Shown: piece by piece, positions 25,601 to 36,239 of the stretch
How positions within the stretch are numbered: the stretch's first letter is position 1
How the letters are laid out: every line of letters begins with the position of its first letter
Assembly: GCF_040807025.1 (NCBI RefSeq)
Contig: NC_090981.1
Span: 5,468,501 to 5,532,500 of the forward strand
Direction: 5' to 3'
Source of the DNA: Struthio camelus
Taxonomy: Eukaryota; Chordata; Aves; Struthioniformes; Struthionidae
DNA: 64,000 nt
The notes under the pieces: generated by a model
Seen by the model: the letters and a program-made list of their open reading frames with translations, nothing else
Database searches by the model: none
Told to the model about the DNA's origin: nothing
Made by a program: the position numbers and the translations under genes

Positions 25601-28600
25601 TTGAAGCTGGACAAAGGATAAAGAAGTTACAATGAAGGTTGGATTGTGTGTTCAGCTACAGCATTGCCCACCTGGGCACCCACCTTGCAGTAGCCCATGC
25701 ACAGCAACAGTATCAGCATTTGGGCAGCTAGGAAGGAAACCAGCTTGCTTGCTGACTACCAAATAACCTTTTCTTTTTTCCTGGTTTAAAGCTGGTTCAA
25801 TTTCTCAGTTCAGCTCACCCATGCTGGGAAGGCATGAGTAGCCAGGGGAGCAGTTGTCTAAAGAAAGTATTTTCAAAATGCCCTAAATTGTCTTTAATTT
25901 TTTTCCCTGACAGAATTTTCCAAAAGAGTTCAGTGAGTCAGATGCACTGCTCTAGTTCAGTCATTAAAAAAGGAACAAAAAAATCCTCACTTGTACACAA
26001 AGCATTCTGAGTGGCTCCAATAATAATGGTTTGCTTTGGTTACTGATGCAAGTAAATAACTGTATGGTAATCAAGTAATCTGTATTGCTAAGAGTCACCA
26101 GGCTGAAACCCATTAGGCTCAAAGGCTGATTTTATCCTGAAAAACCTAATACTCATGCTTTCATCTGAAATCTCCTTCCTGCTTTAAGTTTGGTTTTGAC
26201 AGTTTGTGTTTGGCTGTCACACTGCTTCCTATGCTAGCACATCAGAAAAGTGATAGGACACTTCAAGCCAAATTCAGCAGCTATAATTAAGCTAGCCAGC
26301 CAGATCACTGTTTCTTGATGCATTTTCAAGTGACTAAAAATAGACACCTGCATTCTAATAGTAATGCATTAGAAGTTAAAAAAGGAATGAGGAGGCTATC
26401 TGCTCCAACATACCTGCAGAGTGCTAACGAGGAGGACATAACCCCTTCCTCCAGATTCAGGGCCATCTCTAACTCAACATGGCTGTGGCAGCTGAGGCTA
26501 CCAATGAGTCTAATAACCATGATTTAATTTAATTTCTGCTGCAATATTTCATTGCTTTAATTTAGATTGTTACTCCTGAATATTTTACTAGGAGATTTTT
26601 TTATTCAGACTTACAGAATATGTGTATATAATCTAATATTAAAGTGAGCACCTCTTCAGTCAACTGAAACATGGGAAATTGGTGGAAAGCCATTTTACAT
26701 AATACAATCAGCAATACCATTCTTCCTCAGCTTAACACTGCAATAATTTAATAGTCTGGTTTTCATAGTTTTCAAATTCTCTTCAAGAGATCAGTGGCAT
26801 TAGTTGTGCTTTTACTGCCTTAGACTGCAGTGTAGTCATGTAACAGTAACCTGCTTTTGACAGGCAGGGAGGCTTCCAGGTGCCCTAGATAGCAGCCAGA
26901 GAAAGGCAATACTTTCAGGGTAGGGTCTCTTATTTCAAGTCAACTCACTCATCTTCCCCCCTCCCCAATATCATTGCTCAGTTTTCAGGGACCTGTACTA
27001 ATATTACTCCTCACACAAATGAGGAAGATTTTTCTACTTGCCTTAGTATTTTGTAACTGAGAAAAGTCCTTATTTGTTGCATACAAGAAACAATTTTATT
27101 TTACTGCTCTGAAACTGAGCTTTGCTGTTTGAGTCCTGCATTGATGCATATGCACATGTGGTCTGTTACTTCTAGGATCTGTCAGCATTCATTTTAGTTT
27201 GTTGGTCTTCTATAGTTATAATAGAGCTTGACAAAAAAAGCTATGAACAGAATCAAATCCTCATATTCCAAGTAAGGTGTTTAAAATTAGAATATGTTCA
27301 CCCCCCAAACCCAAAGTTGTGTAGAAAAAAGTGATACAGAAAACTAGTCAGTCAAGAAAAGGGCAGGAAGGGCCATGAGCAGATGGCACCTACCAAAATC
27401 CATGTCCCAAACCCCAAGACAGGATACTTGAACACTTCCTGACAGATGATAGTGGTCTAATTATTCTTCTTTAAATAATTTCCTTTGGCTTTGAGAATCT
27501 GAGCCCATGAGATCTAGTCACACAAAAGTAATGCTTTTATTTTGTACCATCTAGACATATTAATCTTACTTATCTTCATATTTTCCAGGATTTAGCCCTA
27601 GCTTCTTTCTCTCAATGAAAGAAGCAGTATTTCAGAAATCCTTTCATAGACAGTGTTTATTAAAGGCTCTGTTAACATTAGTGAAATTAGCTTGTCTATA
27701 TCAAAACCCTTTAGCTTGCTAGCTTCCAACCCCCATGTGTAGTGAGGGCAGTTCAGTTGGAAGGAATCACATGGTTTCAAGCTATATTTTACCCACTGGT
27801 GTGGGATGGAAAGGGAAAGTGAAAGCCTTGGCTGTGTGTCAACAGTTTTAGGTGAGTTCTTCACACATTTTGGCACCAGCTGTGTGAATTATTAGTGGTG
27901 CTGGCAAGTGGGATTTCCCAACATTGCTGTGAAATTAGTTATGGGAGACATGCTGGAAGACTGCACATCACCTGTCTGTAGTTAATGCTATCAATCCTGT
28001 TTAATAGCAGGCTGATGCTATTTCACCTGCACCAGGCAATTAAGCCTTAATTACCTCTTTGAGCCATTTAGATTATCAGGATTGTGCAATACCTCCTCCA
28101 CATCCAGGAGTGGAAATACTGCCATTTACCCTTAACTTTGAGTTAAATCCCAGGCATCCTTCACACCTTTTAAGATTTAAGGCAGACAGATCCTTCTGCA
28201 GAGATCAGCAAACCTGCTACCAGCAATGTGCCAACCCTCACTGGCTAGACAGATGCTCCCTTGCCCACACATTGGCCCAGCATGGTCATTTATTTTGCAC
28301 CAAGCTGTGCCAATTTAGCTACTGACAAGGCATACCTGTTCTTGGCACACACGGAGCAAGGGAGATGCTTAGGAAATAACATATCATGCACTTCTGAGCC
28401 ACACATCCCAACACATTTAATCCCCACTGCTGCAGGGGTCCCAAAGAGAAGACAAGGTTTGCTTTCACACTGTGACAAACCCAGATGAACCTACTTTGGG
28501 GTACCAAGACCACAAGCACTCTCTCCCCCTTTTGTATGCGTGGCACAATAGCACTGAGCAAAGGAGCCCCACTGCCTACAAGACATATGCATCCTCCAAA

Positions 28601-30340
28601 GACCTGACAGCAACAACACTCAAGAAGCCTGAAAAAACAAATACCCAGATTATACAACTCATCCATCTTCTTTAAAGACATCTGCCAGAATTTAAAATAC
28701 AGGCATCAGGCACCCCCTTCCCTCCCACTAAATTTAATGTGAATTGCTTTCATACCCTGAAGCCCAGCAAACCCAGTACTTAGTACCCAAGATAACACCC
28801 TACTCCCATGCCTCCTCCCAGGAGGAACTGATTTCCCCCCCCCAAAGCTTCCCACCCCTTTGGTCCCAGGGGTATCTAGACTGAAAACAAGATGTAAGCC
28901 CCCTTTCCTGTAGGAAAGTAGTGGGTTATCCATCCAACTTCATTCTGCAGTCTGCACCAAATCTAAAAATCTTTCTAAAGTGATAGTGATTCAGATGCAC
29001 AGGGAAAAAGGTTTCTCTGAGCAACTATCTGAAATCTTCTTAAGCAATTACTAATCAGTGAAATTTGAAAGCACACACTTTATTCCTCTATGAAATACAA
29101 TCCAAAATAACTACTACTGTATACATCACTTTTATATTTTTGTTACACTTAAATAAGTGTAAGAGCAATTAGACTGATATTCAGGTTAAAAATAGAGATT
29201 TCAGTCATGAATTTAGGTTAAATTCTATCATTTAGAAATAGTTTTAACTGTCTGAATATAACAGTTAACACACTTAAGACTTACAGAAATTTCCATAAAA
29301 ATAAACAAATAAAGTGTTTTAAACAGAATACAGTCCCTTCTGCACTGTGGTGTAACTGGGAGGATGAGCAGAACCAGTTCTTCCATATTTCATCCTGGCT
29401 CTAGGCTTAAGTTTATCTGTGCAAGATGAACCACTACTGAAGAGGAAGTGGGACTTAAGCAATGAGTTAGGTTTTGCACATAAGGAGTGATGTTTCTCAG
29501 TTTGGTAGCTATTTCTTAGTTTACTTTTTTGGCAAATTCAGAACCTCAGACCCTCTTAATAATTAATTTTTTTCTGCCAAAGAAATGGCAGCCATGAAAA
29601 AGTAAAAGGATCTGTTTTGTTAAAAATAAAACCCTCCATTGCAGCTGACACATTCAGCTTCGCTTAGAATTCTTAATACAGCACAGAGATGTGAACATTC
29701 TAGGAAAGATCAGTTGTTTCATAATGTCTCTGGTCTATCTTCATGGGGAAAGTCACAAAAATCCTCAAAGCCCACAGAAGTTCAATATTTCTGAAGTCTA
29801 ACTAAAACAATATCCAATTATATACCAATAGGTCTTTGTTTATCTGAAGGCAGCTGCAATCTATACATATGTACATATATACTTATATGTACACTTAGCA
29901 ATTAATTCCTGCTTAATTAGAATAATTGTACTCATATTATGACTTCACAAAGCTTCCTATAGCAAAACTCCCTGACCACTGGGATTCAGCATGGCACCTG
30001 TATTTCACTATTGCTTTACCTGCAAAGGTGTCAAAACCTGGGGCTAAGAACAAATTTAGGCCTTACCATCAATAACACTGCTCTTACTGCAGTCACCAAA
30101 GCAGGCTTTTGTCCTTCTCCTTTGAAGGTTGAATTTTTACTAGTAGCCTCAGGACAACTCAGAAAATATACAGTCTACTAGACTGTCAACTCAGCTGTGC
30201 TGTTGTCTCAGGAGGCCACAGAGCAACCAAACCAGTTGGTAGATGTTTTGCCCTGGTAAGGTAATTCAGCAGACTCTGTACACTAAACAGGTTCAGGTGG
30301 TTGTATAGGTGTCCCTACTCCTTAGGAATGAGTTCACAAT
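22641..30340. other. Intergenic DNA after the GCNT1-like pseudogene
   Basis: About 7.7 kb without a recognised gene. The first kilobase may be old 3' UTR of the pseudogene. At 28031-28060 there is a near-palindrome of homeodomain-type cores (AATTAAGCCTTAATT), which is the only candidate regulatory signature I would single out. Frames at 28059-28680 are open on both strands over 60-120 codons without a domain. Confidence 0.5.
23596..23601 (+). terminator. Possible relic polyadenylation signal
   Basis: AATAAA lies about 950 bases after the stop of the GCNT1-like remnant, followed by a T-rich stretch. It could mark the old 3' UTR end. No A-tail follows at once, which again does not favour a processed pseudogene. 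AATAAA is common in AT-rich DNA. Confidence 0.25.
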
Positions 30341-30545
30341 TGTAACAGGCAAGTAACAAAGTTTAATGAATAGTAACAATGTACAATAACCACAAAGTAT
30401 TAACTTATTTACAATGGCATCCCTGAACCTTCAGTATAGAAGTAAACAGAAATGATTATATATTTACACATACAGAGGTTTGAGTTCAGAAGACAGTCAA
30501 CGAATACACACAAAAGCAGTAAGGTGGGGGGGGAAGGGGAGGGTT

Positions 30546-30740
30546 AAGCAGGCCGCACCCGGAGTGAGGAGCGCTGCTTCCAGGTCCAGGGACCTGTACT
30601 CTAAGCAGGCCACCCTCCGCAGAGGGGGCCACTGCACAGTGAGAAGCTCTTAGCAGGCCACACCCCAAATGGGGGGGGGAGGAAGGAGTGTGCCGCCTCG
30701 TGGCCAGAGGCCCTACGATCAAGCAGGCCACACCAGAGAG
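30546..30740. repeat. Four spaced copies of AGCAGGCC inside the long LTR
   Basis: The motif AGCAGGCC(R)CACC or a close variant recurs near 30547, 30604, 30652 and 30722, at uneven spacing of about 48-70 bases. Some copies are followed by GTGCCGC-like or GTGAGGAG-like segments. It lies in the presumed transcribed part of the LTR, between its TATA box and the polyadenylation-like signal. It may be an expanded internal module, but nothing shows its role. Confidence 0.6.
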
Positions 30741-30824
30741 AGCGTGCCGCTTCGCCCTTACAGGCTTAACTCACGTGTCCACAGTAAGTCAGGATCCTGA
30801 AGCCCTGACCTGGCCTCCCAGGTC

Positions 30825-30845
30825 GGGGGGGGGGGGGGGGGGGGG
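30825..30845. repeat. G21 homopolymer in the long LTR
   Basis: Twenty-one consecutive G on the + strand (C21 on the LTR sense strand). Runs of this length are prone to slippage and are often miscounted in assemblies, so its true length may differ. It could form a G-quadruplex. Confidence 0.85.
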
Positions 30846-31765
30846 AAGGAAAGCGTAGCGCGTTGCTGAAGCCTGGTGTTGGGGGTGCACCTCCTCTGCT
30901 GGCTGTCCTGCAGCCTCCAGCAGAGCTGTCTTCAATCGGGGAATATGCCCTTGGCTGCTTCAGGTCTTGAAAAAGACCGCCAGGGTTTCTTCCCCCCTCC
31001 GACAGTCGTCTTCATGATTCCAGCTCTCTTCTTCTTCAGGTCACTAATGAGGAAAAACCCCCCCGATATAAGGGCGCGTGGCTCTTTATAGATGGACCGC
31101 GTTGTGCCCACAGGCATCCAAACACTGCCATTGGTCACACTCCATCTGGATCCGTGTTCCTATTGGTGCATTCCGGATCCGTCACCAGCATGTGGACCCA
31201 CCTGCCGACCAGCGCCTAGGCCCGCTCCCCTTCCAGAATGTTCCCCTTGATTGACAGTCACTCCCCACCAATGATTTGACAACATAAGGGTGGGACACAA
31301 GGGTTAACTAACTAAGGGTCACACAAAGGACAGCATGATTGACAGGACACACAAACCACAAATAAAACCTTTCTAGCAGATCCAAAGCATAACTTTCAAT
31401 CTATTAAGGGTTCTACTATGACAGTAATCCATGTACTTCAGTTACTTTGCATGAAACTGTGACAAATTTCTGCCAGTTAAGCATCTTTCTAGCATTAAAA
31501 ATAGTCAGATGTGGAAAATTTTTAAAGGAGAGGGAAAATTCTTTACAAGTTTCATTAACTGAAGATGGATGGTACAGGCCACAACAGCCTCTCCAAAAAT
31601 TAAAAACTTGTCAAGAGCAGAAAACGCTGAAAAGTGGCAGTCACCATGGAATAAAATGACAAACAGCAAATCAAAATATTTTGCATCACCCTGTCTGAGA
31701 GGCTATAATTAGCAGCTCAGCACAACTCACCAATTGCTTTCAGCCAGTAGAGTTTAACCAAGCAT

Positions 31766-32465
31766 ATTTGGACCAGCTGCTGGATGGGGCGGGTGAGTTA
31801 ACGACAGCGGAGACCAAGGTACTTGGTGCCTTGTGTGCAAGCACTCAATCACACAAGTCTGTGGGACCTGATTGGTGGCACCCATGGGTGCTGAGGGACC
31901 TGGCAGATGTCCTTGCAGGACACATCAGCTTTGACAGGTCATGGAACTCAGGGGTCCCTTACGACTGGAGAAAAGCAAGTGATGTGCCCATCTTCAAAAA
32001 AGGATGATCTGGGGAATGACAGGCTAGTTGGCCTCATTTTGGTCCCTGGGAAAATCATGGAGAGAGCCCTCTTGGACACTTTTGGATACGTGAGGGTGGT
32101 GGTGCCATCCTGAGGGTGCTGGGCAGCAGGGACGACTTTGGGAGGGCACTTCATGCCTCTAGTACCTACGAGGATACCAAGAAGCTGGAGCCAGGCTCTT
32201 TGCCAACAATGGCTATAAATGGAAGCAGGGGAGTTTCCAGCTGGAAAGAAGGGGAAAAACTCCCCTGGCAGGGTAACTAAGCACTGGGATAGGCTACCCA
32301 GAGAGGTTGTGTGAGCTCCGTCCTCGGAGGTTGTCAGGCCCCAGCTGGGTGAAACCTTGAGCAACTTTGTCTGCCCCCATGGTACAGCTGAGCCTGCCTT
32401 GGGCAGGGGTGGAATGGAGACCTCCCAAGGTCCTCGCAATCACATGTGACCCTGTTACTCTATAT
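31766..32465 (+). mobile_element. CR1: Ancient CR1 fragment with internal deletion
   Basis: This is a second, much older CR1 copy. At 31855-32007 the translation follows the reverse transcriptase fingers region (motifs KSVGPD, HPWVLRDLADVLA, DWRKASDVPIFKKG), as in the copy at 14.7-14.9 kb. After about 32095 it jumps to the 3' part: GCTACCCAGAGAGGTTGTG and a 3' UTR with AAGGTCCTCGCAATCACATGTGAC. The RT palm with its catalytic FADD is absent, so about 1 kb has been deleted. The octamer tail is barely recognisable at the 3' edge. Many substitutions and frame breaks show long decay. Both edges are approximate. Confidence 0.85.
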
Positions 32466-33296
32466 TCCTCCAGCAGTTATACAAAACCACTCCGGGGGAA
32501 TGAGAGCTGAACCAAAATATTTCCAGAGTCGGAGAACCTCATTCTCATGAACTCAATGTTTTAAGTAATATGCAATACTCAATATTTGCTGTAATTCATT
32601 TCCCCGTGTTTCACACAGTCCCTTCCTTGCCACCACAAATGCTAATCCCTGCAAAATCCCAACTCATTTTTCCTGTATTTTTTTAACCTGTTATGTTATT
32701 TTTAGCTTATTATTCCTTTCACAAGAGCCAGCCACATCTGGCCGGGATTAAAGTTGATCAAAGGTTTGCTTACCTTAACGACAGAATTACACTCTGAGGT
32801 AGACAGGCTGCTTACTACATTTGCTGTAAAAGTGTTTGCCCATTACTGAAGTTGTATTTCAGAGGCTCTATTAGCCCAGCTGAAGCTGCAAGTAGTGAAA
32901 AAGAAAAGCTGGGAAATGATAAAGACACTTTGCACTTTCTGGTACTGTTGCAAACACCATTTGGCTCTGCTCACATCCTCAAAGCAAAGCCACAGACTAA
33001 TCCATTTGGGTGATATGACAGTCTGGGAGTGTGACAGTAGGAACACAGTGCAAAGGAAAGTCAGTCTTGACATAAAGAGGAATCAGCGCAATCAGGCCAT
33101 TCTTCTTGAGGCATGGTGCTGGGTAGCTACACTTGTGAACTGCAGGAAAGTAAAACTGGTTTGTGTGATTATTTCTGTGAGCACTGCTTCTTACCTAAAA
33201 AGGGCTGCACCTCTGTGCTTGTGCAGTATTTCAAAAAACTATTGTAAAAAAAGGTAGGTTTTCAATGGTGCATGGGTAGAGTGGCTGGAGACTGTC
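32466..33296. other. Spacer between ancient CR1 and provirus
   Basis: About 0.8 kb of ordinary AT-rich DNA. A 120-codon frame at 32895-33257 has no recognised domain. The last bases, CTGTC at 33292-33296, are the left copy of the provirus target duplication. Confidence 0.5.
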
Positions 33297-33797
33297 TGTT
33301 ATGGAAACAGTTTGACCCTAGGTTTCCGAGGAGCAGTGTCTCACGTACGTCTAACAGTGAATTTAATTATTTATTTAAATGACGGTACAGCAAAGTAACA
33401 GCTCGAGCTGGGTGCCTCTGGGGAGGGCCCCCAAACAAAGAAATTTTGGGGCAATTATACTCCTTACAGTCAAATTTCCCCGCCTGCTAGTGACAGTCTC
33501 TCCCAATCTTCTTTACTGAGTCGGTGGTCTCTTTCCTCTGGATTGGTTCACGTCTACGTCCCGGGACGGTTGCTGTGTTCCTGCTTCACGGTGCCTTCTC
33601 TTATCCGAAGGTTAACCGTTACCTCTGGCCATTGTGTGCTGTATCCTTGAGGGCTGGTTCGAGCTGGGTTTGCAGTCGCATCCTCAGCAATGTCCCTCGA
33701 GCTCATTTACAACTCACTCCTGCGGCCTGCAGGCTTCGTCTACTTTAGGCGCTAGTGCTAAGCTGGGCGAGAGCTAAATTAGCTCCCTTTTCTAGCA
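33297..33797 (-). repeat. Provirus 3' LTR
   Basis: The downstream LTR on the - strand, also 501 bp. It differs from the 5' LTR at seven positions by direct reading: TT versus CC in the first 20 bases, two changes near position 50, one in the GGGCCCCC/GGGACCCC run, one near the end (GGGCGAG/GGGTGAG) and one at the terminus (TAGCA/TAACA). Equal length and a divergence of about 1.4 per cent mean few mutations since integration, unless gene conversion has homogenised the pair. Confidence 0.95.
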
Positions 33798-34459
33798 GTC
33801 CTCCCTTTGTTTTTAGGAGCATACCTGCTAGATATACATGTAAGTGATTAAACTGAGGCCAAGTTTTTGCATCTTTTAAGTTATGTGCATAGTTATTTAC
33901 TACCCAGAGGAGAATGTGAAGCGCTCTCTTCTTTTTTAAAGTTTATCTCAGACTAAGCACTAGTTTTTACCTTTGTCGGTGGAGTGAGAGGGACCTTTCA
34001 ACTTTAAGAGATGCCCCAACTCGAGGGGAGATCCCGGGGTACAGGCCCGCTGTTCCTCAGGAGAGTTCAAATGGCTGTCCCGAGCGAGGTCCGTTTATAC
34101 TCCGTCGATGATTTGTGCCATTAGCCAAATCAGGGGTGATCTAGCCACGGCGCGTATTGGAAATCACGTAACTTTCAAATTTTAGGAGGAAGTTCCTCGT
34201 TTGCTCTCAGGCGAGGACTTCTCACTCAGGCCTTTTGCTAGTGACTTACTATCAGTCGTTTGCATGTGTCGAGGTTATTGCCGATCACTTGGGAAAGGGG
34301 AGGGCGAAGGTCCTGCTACCTCCCCCCCCGACTATAGTCAAACCATCAACCTCACGAAGCGGCCGTACAGGTGCCTCTTGCCTTCACAGTATAAATAGAC
34401 CTCAGAGTTTACTAATCAGAACATACTAATTCAGTATATAACAGCAGGGCTGGTGTTTT
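33798..34459 (-). other. Provirus 3' untranslated region and polypurine tract
   Basis: About 0.66 kb between the env anchor and the 3' LTR without an open frame on the sense strand. It ends on the - strand in AAAGGGAGGAC at 33798-33808, directly abutting the LTR, as expected for the polypurine tract that primes plus-strand DNA. A C8 run lies at 34322-34329 on the + strand. Confidence 0.7.
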
Positions 34460-35165
34460 TCACGATAACCACCACACACGGAGGTATAGGATGATTATAA
34501 GCAGTAAACATAACAATGTCAAAGTGCATAATATTGCTACAGGGTGAAGCATAAGATTAAAAATTCCCGTTGCCGTTGGCGACCCTGAACGGTGATTGGG
34601 GTTTTTTGTCCATTGTTTCAGATGCGCTCCAGCAGTTGGCACAGGTCATCGTGTTGTAGCAGGTTTTTCACCAATGTGAGATTCATTGCAATGGGGGTGG
34701 GCAATAAATCTCGAATTAGTGTATAATTAGATTGTTACAATTGATGAGACCTAACGGGAGCTGAATAATTAAAGTCGCATCCCATAATTTCAGTAAAGTT
34801 ACGAACACAAATATTTGAGTGATTGCTAGCATCTACAGTTATGTTATCTACAAATACAAAATCACAGAGGGTTCTCATACACAAACACATCCTTTTATAT
34901 ACACAAGCACAGTTTCAGGGGTTTCATCGGGAGGTATTTCAAGATGACCAACATTTTGTTCAGTGTCAAGGCAAATGTCTTGGGCTTTGATGGTATTACT
35001 TTCACAAATAAATCCTTGTTGTTCCCGTACAACACATACATTGACATTGACAGTTTGCCATTTGTTTCCGTTTTGTTGGGCCCATACTCTATGCTCCGAC
35101 GGATACCATTGCGATTTAATCCTAGTGCAATGATAGGGTATATGGTGTATACCAAAGCATTGCGT
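34460..35165 (-). pseudogene. env: Provirus env remnant, C-terminal part with membrane anchor
   Basis: Downstream of RNase H the - strand holds short pieces that look like envelope transmembrane-subunit material. There is a cysteine-rich segment at about 34900-35165 and, at 34460-34642, a frame with a hydrophobic run (LMLHPVAILCTLTLLCLLLI) followed by basic and aromatic residues, typical of a membrane anchor and short tail. Several stops separate the pieces. No furin site or full surface subunit is present. Assignment to env rests on position and the anchor, not on a strong family match. Confidence 0.5.
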
Positions 35166-35169
35166 ATTG

Positions 35170-35790
35170 TTAAGACAAAAGCTGTGGCCTAGGTTTTGAT
35201 GTAACCATTCTCCCAGCCAATACCCCTCGGGATTTAAGGGTGATTTTCCTAATTTTAGTTAACTCATCTACCTTTTGGTTCCACTTTGTGGCGGGTTGAC
35301 TGTCCTTGGCTTGAGCTTTCACCCATCCCATCTTGAATGGTGTTTTCCGGGCTATATTTAGTAATAATTGCCAATCTTGTTTTCCCCAAACTGGAGATCT
35401 ATTTATTTCCCAATTCAAGGTTTCCCACTGACAGAGCCGTTATGTGGCACTGGCCCACGCAGCATAAGAGTCTACCCATATGAATTTTGCTCCATTCTGT
35501 GCTGCCAAAACGACTCCTCTTAATTCTCCTACTTGTGCACTGCCTTCACCTTCTTCTATTACTTGTTTGCCAGTGGTAATATCTAATGCAGCGGCCTTGT
35601 ATTGCCATTTACCGTATATCCTTTTGGCTGAGGCACCAGTGAACCAAATATTTTCTGTTGCTGTATCCTCAGTGAGGGGCAGTGCATTCAGAATTGGTGA
35701 AGGTTTAAAAGGTTGTTGTAATGCTAAGGGGTCTGTACCTATGGGCATCTGGAGTTTGGAAACCTTAGCATGTCCTTCAGTTAATTGCAT
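35170..35790 (-). pseudogene. pol: Provirus RNase H and tether, stop-interrupted
   Basis: The - strand frame 35790-35440 and the frame ending at 35170 are in the same phase, separated by one TAA at 35440-35442. Motifs are IWFTGASAKR, GELRGVVLAAQ and VDSYAAWA, the order of a retroviral RNase H (first Asp, Glu, then the Asp of DSY). The first catalytic residue, normally Asp in the TDGS-like motif, reads Gly here (FTGAS), so activity would be lost even without the stop. After DELTKIRKI the sequence does not go on into the integrase zinc-binding and DDE domains. Confidence 0.82.
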
Positions 35791-36239
35791 GTTTTCTGCA
35801 CTCCTGTTAGGTAGGCATACCGTTGTCTGATAGCGGGTTTTTGTGCAACTCCTTCTGGGGGAGCAGTCCCCTTTAGGATTGCTTCTAGCAAATTAAATGG
35901 TCCCCTAGTTTGCACAGGTTGTCCCTGGTGTATTTCTCAACTTGTTTAACTGCTCGGACTAAAGATACAAGTCCTTTTTCCCATTCAGAATATCGTTGTT
36001 CTGTTTCCTTAAATGTGGTAGAGCTTACTAATAAAGATCTTTTTGGTTGATCGGGGCCAGTTTGGAACAGGTTACAGTAAGCAGCATGCTCGGCGAAACC
36101 CCATTCAGCTATAGCAGGGTTGCGGGGGTGTACTGGTCCCAGTGACTGATATGTTTTTAATTTCTTCAGTTCGAGTTTTGACCGCCTCTTTGTGTTCTAA
36201 TTTCCACTCCCAGGGTTTGCCTTTCCGTAAGAGTGAATA

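Larger units (their letters stand above)
30341..31423 (-). mobile_element. Long solo ERV LTR, a different family from the provirus
   Basis: Read on the - strand, this roughly 1.08-kb element starts TGTCATAGTAG and ends CCTGTTACA. It has LTR architecture in the right order: inverted CCAAT motifs (ATTGG on the + strand at about 31131 and 31162), a TATAAAG box (+ strand CTTTATA at about 31082-31088), a GC-rich transcribed part, and an ATTAAA polyadenylation-like signal near the distal end (about 30360). The five bases outside each end (ACAAT and GTAAT) match at only three positions, so a target duplication is not proven and the edges may be off by a few bases. No retroviral coding sequence adjoins it. 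It contains a G21 run and four copies of AGCAGGCC. It shares no long block with the other LTR family in the window. Confidence 0.75.

Noticed and set aside
31948-32439. 163-codon - strand frame over the ancient CR1
   Set aside because: The + strand carries clear CR1 reverse transcriptase and 3' end sequence; the antisense frame is incidental.
32895-33257. 120-codon + strand frame next to the provirus
   Set aside because: No domain, no exon-like borders that I can defend, and length within what AT-moderate random sequence gives over 64 kb.
33524-33748. Identical 74-codon + strand frames in both provirus LTRs (also 39539-39763), as a possible antisense LTR protein
   Set aside because: Identity follows from the LTRs being nearly identical copies. 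The frame has no recognised domain, and antisense frames in GC-rich LTRs are common.
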